From positions 248,001 to 312,000 of the forward strand of contig NZ_SJRX01000003.1 in NCBI RefSeq assembly GCF_004352845.1: 64,000 nucleotides of DNA. The letters are read 5' to 3'. This document shows, piece by piece, positions 55,741-64,000 of the stretch; the stretch's first letter is position 1, and the number at the start of each line of letters is the position of its first letter. Below the pieces are notes generated by a model. It was not told the origin of the DNA. It worked only from the letters and a program-made list of their open reading frames with translations, and made no database searches. Made by a program: the position numbers and the translations under genes. The DNA is from Luteimonas terricola. Lineage in GTDB: Bacteria > Pseudomonadota > Gammaproteobacteria > Xanthomonadales > Xanthomonadaceae.

Positions 55741-55995
55741 TGGTTCATCTCCCGACTGAGGGACTGGCGCGCCATTGATACAGCGCGGGCACCCGGTGCG
55801 CAGCAGTACGCGGTGGCCCGGGAGCAAAAGCCGGGCATCGCGCGTACTCCAGCCGAAGCCGAGCCCCGTCGTGGCCGGGAGGGCTGCCCGGGGCCGTTAA
55901 AGCGGTGGCAACCCCCCCCCGGCCGCGGCGGGGCTCTCCAGGTCACGGCGACGGATAGCGAAGGAAGCAGACACTCCTCCTCGAAACCGCTTCCC
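55741..55995. repeat. Structured intergenic repeat, copy C (degenerate)
   Basis: It begins with TGGTTCATCTCCCGACTGAGGGACTGGCGCGCCATT-type sequence and ends with TCGAAACCGCTTCCC, as copy A does, and lies in the same place relative to a terminator. The middle GGTGCGCAGCAGTACGCGGTGG and the left arm GCCCCGTCGTGGCCGGG (55863-55879) with right arm CCCGGCCGCGGCGGGGC (55918-55934) are kept, but the conserved core is lost and replaced by a short stretch containing a run of nine or more C residues. The rest of the gap to upp (55996-56118) shows no gene. Confidence 0.78.
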
Positions 55996-56118
55996 AGGAG
56001 ATGGGAGATGAACCTTTCTTGTTGTGGAATCGGCCAAGGCGAAAACATCGGCCGCGCACGGCTCCATCCCGACCGGCTTTTGCGCGACACTGGCATCCGT
56101 ACTCCAGCCACCTCCGCC

Positions 56119-56748
56119 ATGAAGATCGTCGAAGTCCGCCACCCGCTCGTGCAGCACAAGCTCGGCCTGATGCGCCGCGCCGACAACAGCACCAAGTCCT
56201 TTCGCGAACTGGCCGGCGAGGTCGCCGCGCTCCTGACCTACGAAGCCACCGCCGATCTCGAGTGCGAGGATGCGGAGGTCGAGGGCTGGGCCGGAACGGT
56301 GCGCGTGCGCCGGATCAAGGGCCGCAAGATCACCCTGGTGCCGATCCTGCGCGCCGGCCTGGGCATGCTCCCCGGGGTGCTGGAGCTGATTCCCGCGGCC
56401 AAGGTCGGCGTGGTGGGCATCCGGCGCGACGAAACCACGCTCGAAGCCATGGCCTACTACGAGAACCTGGTCGGCGACATGGCCGACCGCACCGCCCTGG
56501 TCCTCGACCCGATGCTGGCCACCGGCGGCACCCTCGTCGCCACCGTCGACATGCTGAAGAAGGCCGGCTGCACCCGGATCAAGGGCCTGTTCCTGGTCGC
56601 CGCGCCCGAGGGCCTGCGCGCACTCGAGGCCAGGCATCCCGATGTCGAGGTCTACGTCGCTTCCATCGACGAACGCCTCAACGAGCTCGGCTACATCCTG
56701 CCGGGGCTGGGCGACGCGGGCGACAAGATCTTCGGCACCCGCGCCTGA
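56119..56748 (+). CDS. upp: Uracil phosphoribosyltransferase
   Basis: The 209-residue enzyme has the standard Upp length and motifs: the N-terminal [24 protein letters not shown] and the PRPP loop DPMLATGGT, ending in [14 protein letters not shown]. It salvages uracil to UMP using PRPP. The ATG at 56119 gives the conserved start MKIVEVRHP; the frame extends upstream through repeat copy C only as a non-coding shadow. No uracil permease gene is adjacent. The next gene starts 49 bp after the stop on the same strand. Confidence 0.96.
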   Translation: MKIVEVRHPLVQHKLGLMRRADNSTKSFRELAGEVAALLTYEATADLECEDAEVEGWAGTVRVRRIKGRKITLVPILRAGLGMLPGVLELIPAAKVGVVGIRRDETTLEAMAYYENLVGDMADRTALVLDPMLATGGTLVATVDMLKKAGCTRIKGLFLVAAPEGLRALEARHPDVEVYVASIDERLNELGYILPGLGDAGDKIFGTRA

Positions 56749-56797
56749 GCCCGCGCGGGACTGGCCTGCCGGTGCCGCCACCCCCGTTGGCCACTGT

Positions 56798-57421
56798 GTG
56801 GCCACTGCTCCGCTCCCACCGACACCGCCGGCCGCCAACGGCCGCAGCACGTCCGCGCGCGTATCGCCGCAGGACGGGCAATGGCTGTTCGGCCGCTACC
56901 GGCTGGAGCCGGCAAAGCAACGACTGCATGCCGACGACCGGACGCGCAACCTCGATGCCCGCGCCTGCGCGGTCCTGCTCTGCCTGCTCGACCACGCCGG
57001 GGACGTGGTCCCGCGGGCGACCCTGATCGCCGAGGCCTGGCCGGGCGTCGACACGGTGTTCGACAGTGCGGTATCGAAAGTGATGCGCCGGCTGCGCACC
57101 GCGCTTGGCGACCACTCGGGGCAGCTGCTGCAGACCGTGTACGGCGAGGGCTACCGCCTGGCGCTGCCGGCGGTGCTGCTGCCCCCCGCTCCCGACAACG
57201 GGGCCGGAGCCGGCCTGTCGCCACATGCGATGGCCCCGGTGGATCCGGCGCCGGTTACGACCCTGTCCGACGCACCGCCCGCGGCCGTAGCGCATCGGTA
57301 CGCACGGGCATCGCCCGGCGGCTGGCTGTCGTGGCTGCCCTGGGTGATCGCGGCGCTGGCGAGTCTGGCGGCCGCGGCCCTGGCCTGGCTCCTGCTGCTG
57401 CGCCCAGCGGGCACCGCCTGA
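56798..57421 (+). CDS. Membrane-tethered winged-helix (CadC/ToxR-like) regulator without sensor domain
   Basis: A GTG start at 56798 gives 207 residues. The N-terminal part (about 28-125) is an OmpR/PhoB-type winged helix (LEPAKQRLHADDRTRNLDARACAVLLCLLDH, VSKVMRRLRTALGDHSGQLLQTVYGEGYRL). A Pro/Ala-rich linker follows, then one membrane segment (about 180-200) and only a few residues beyond. CadC/ToxR proteins normally have a large periplasmic sensor; here it is absent. No ATG precedes the domain in this frame. The target and the signal are not known. It may share transcription with upp. Confidence 0.75.
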   Translation: MATAPLPPTPPAANGRSTSARVSPQDGQWLFGRYRLEPAKQRLHADDRTRNLDARACAVLLCLLDHAGDVVPRATLIAEAWPGVDTVFDSAVSKVMRRLRTALGDHSGQLLQTVYGEGYRLALPAVLLPPAPDNGAGAGLSPHAMAPVDPAPVTTLSDAPPAAVAHRYARASPGGWLSWLPWVIAALASLAAAALAWLLLLRPAGTA

Positions 57422-57430
57422 AAAACGGCT

Positions 57431-60434
<3,004 letters not shown>

Positions 60435-60932
60435 TCAGCCCGCGTCGACGAATACGAAGTTGACGCCTGCCGGAGCAACGGCCGCGGCGACGCGGTCGCG
60501 GTCGGCGGCGCTGCCGATGAACAGCACCCGCACGTCCTTCATCGTGTCCGGAGCGACCTCGGCGAAGGCCTCGACCACGATGTCGGCCATCTTCGTCGAA
60601 TCCGACGAGGCATAGGCCAGCATGTTCCCGCGCACGATGCCGCGCGCGACGTCGGTCCTGGCCTTGTCCTGCAGGCGCGCGTACGCACCGGCATCCGCGT
60701 CTTCGTCGCCGGTCGCTGCCGGCAGGTAGTAGACGTAGGGCTGGTTGGCGATGCCTTCCATGTTGCGGGTCACCACGTCGGACACGTAGCTGCGCCAGGC
60801 GCCGTCGTCGGCTGTGGTGGGAGCGGTCAGCGGCGCGGCAACGGCGGCAACGACGGCCTCCTCCTTGTTGCAGGCCGCCAGCAGCGGCAGCACCAGGAAT
60901 GCGATCAGGATCAGGCGGGTGGTGGTCTTCAT
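60435..60932 (-). CDS. Hypothetical lipoprotein, 165 aa
   Basis: The protein has a lipoprotein signal with lipobox LAAC at residue 21 and a mature part of about 145 residues rich in Ala, Val and Asp. Visible blocks are YVSDVVTRNMEGIANQPYVYYLP, ARTDVARGIVRGNMLAYASSDSTKMADIVV and VLFIGSAADRDRVAAAVAP, which could be a small alpha/beta domain. I do not recognise the family. It is placed between coaD and the ferredoxin-ggt unit on the same strand, with no overlaps. No function is proposed. Confidence 0.75.
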   Translation of the reverse strand: MKTTTRLILIAFLVLPLLAACNKEEAVVAAVAAPLTAPTTADDGAWRSYVSDVVTRNMEGIANQPYVYYLPAATGDEDADAGAYARLQDKARTDVARGIVRGNMLAYASSDSTKMADIVVEAFAEVAPDTMKDVRVLFIGSAADRDRVAAAVAPAGVNFVFVDAG

Positions 60933-60966
60933 ATCGGGTTCCCCAAGGGTTGTTCGGTGTTGGTGC

Positions 60967-62140
<1,174 letters not shown>

Positions 62141-62205
62141 GGCGCCGCATTGTCCGCGCTTGCGCAGCGCTGCGCATCCCTCCCCCTTCCCCTGGTCCGT
62201 TCGCG

Positions 62206-63395
<1,190 letters not shown>

Positions 63396-63399
<4 letters not shown>

Positions 63400-64000
63400 G
63401 CCTTCGCCGCGGGCTCGTGCTCGCCGCGGGCGCCGTCGCCATCGTGCTGCTGCTGGCCGCGCTGGCGGCGGCGATGCTGATGCAGCCGCAGCGCCTCGCG
63501 CGCCTGGTGCTGGGCAGCGTGGGCGACGGCCTGCGGCTGGAGATCGATTTCGAAGGCGAGGCGCGGTACCGGCTGCGCGGCACGCCGATGCTTGAAGTAC
63601 ACGATGTCGTGGCGCGCCGCCCGGGCGACGATGAACCCCTGCTCCGCGCCGCCCGCGTCCTGGTGTCGCTGCCGTGGTCGACCGTGCGCGACCGCAGCGC
63701 ACCACTGGTCCTGCAGCACATCGAACTCGACTCCCCCGCGCTCGACCTGCCGCGGCTGCAGGATTGGTTGGCCTCCCGCCCGCCGGGCGCCGGAGGCCTT
63801 CCGACCCTGTCCGAAGGAATCACGGTGCGCGACGGGCGCATGCTGGCCGAAGGCTGGGAGCTGCGCGGCCTTGAACTGCGATTGCCCCGCTTCGCCGCCG
63901 ATGCGCCGCTGGCCATCGCCGTCGCCGGCACCCTGGCGATGGCACCGCCCACCCTCGTCCACTTCGATCTGCACCTCGCGGCGACGCGCCCGGCCAACGG
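63396..64000 (+). CDS. AsmA-like membrane-anchored protein (partial, cut by window edge)
   Basis: A GTG at 63396 overlaps the ftsY stop and opens a frame that runs past the window edge (about 201 residues visible). It starts with a membrane anchor (LVLAAGAVAIVLLLAALAAAML) and continues as an AsmA/TamB-like periplasmic beta-rich segment, with LEIDFEGEARYRLRGTPMLEVHDV, VLVSLPWSTV and LVLQHIELDSPALDLPRLQDW. The pattern resembles the N-terminus of AsmA family proteins with alternating strands. No ATG start exists in this frame, so it is easily missed. The C-terminal part is outside the window. Confidence 0.75.

Noticed and set aside
55911..55921. Run of C residues in copy C considered as a phase-variation tract
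   Set aside because: It lies outside any gene and about 200 bp before upp, with no promoter element around it.

Overview
The window reads as one contiguous stretch of chromosome from a very GC-rich gammaproteobacterium of the Xanthomonadaceae/Lysobacteraceae type (Lysobacter, Luteimonas or a relative). The evidence is gene order and protein sequence: maf-rng-yhdP-tldD, leuS-lptE-holA-nadD-rsfS-rlmH, tgt-yajC-secD-secF with queA nearby, a large TonB-dependent receptor with a carboxypeptidase-like N-terminal domain, and strong codon bias. I see no prophage, insertion sequence, integrase, CRISPR array, rRNA or tRNA. Nearly all genes are chromosomal housekeeping or envelope genes, packed tightly with many ATGA/GTGA stop-start overlaps.

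Layout. 1-8868: pmbA (cut by the left edge), darP, then the minus-strand operon maf-rng-yhdP-tldD. 8991-10507: a SIMPL-domain protein and a short TonB-like protein. 10517-16529: minus-strand leuS-lptE-holA-nadD-rsfS-rlmH. 16617-21843: a DUF998 membrane protein, a CnoX-like thioredoxin, a receptor-type Ser/Thr kinase with an FGE-like C-terminus, and an RhlE helicase. 22053-30178: a Kef-type antiporter, two tandem M13 peptidases separated by a structured repeat, a rhomboid protease, an alkyltransferase-like protein and an unknown protein. 30197-34176: the phosphate transporter PiT with its DUF47 partner, then a CNNM/CorC-type transporter and an ExoD protein. 34234-39035: a GGDEF-EAL receptor coupled to a periplasmic binding protein, trmJ and suhB. 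39110-48856: secF, secD, yajC and tgt, an iron ABC importer, then queA. 48866-55689: an Lrp regulator divergent from a class III aminotransferase, then a phosphatase divergent from a TonB-dependent receptor. 55690-64000: upp, a membrane-tethered winged-helix protein, ferredoxin-ggt-MBL hydrolase, a lipoprotein, coaD, rsmD, ftsY and a partial AsmA-like gene.

Themes. Two candidate Pho boxes (near 32007 and 52742) suggest that PiT/DUF47 and the receptor/phosphatase pair belong to one phosphate-starvation response. A candidate Fur box (47794) sits before the iron importer, which has been placed inside the usual queA-tgt-yajC-secDF order.

The most unusual signals are two. First, a family of intergenic repeats (three copies: 26161-26509, 50951-51157, 55741-55995) builds long hairpins around a conserved core, with arms that change sequence but keep pairing. 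Second, a 33-codon Asp/Pro-rich upstream ORF (32143-32244) overlaps the start of the CNNM/CorC-type transporter and resembles, in composition only, the MgtL class of magnesium leader peptides. Both are read from sequence alone and need comparative or experimental tests.
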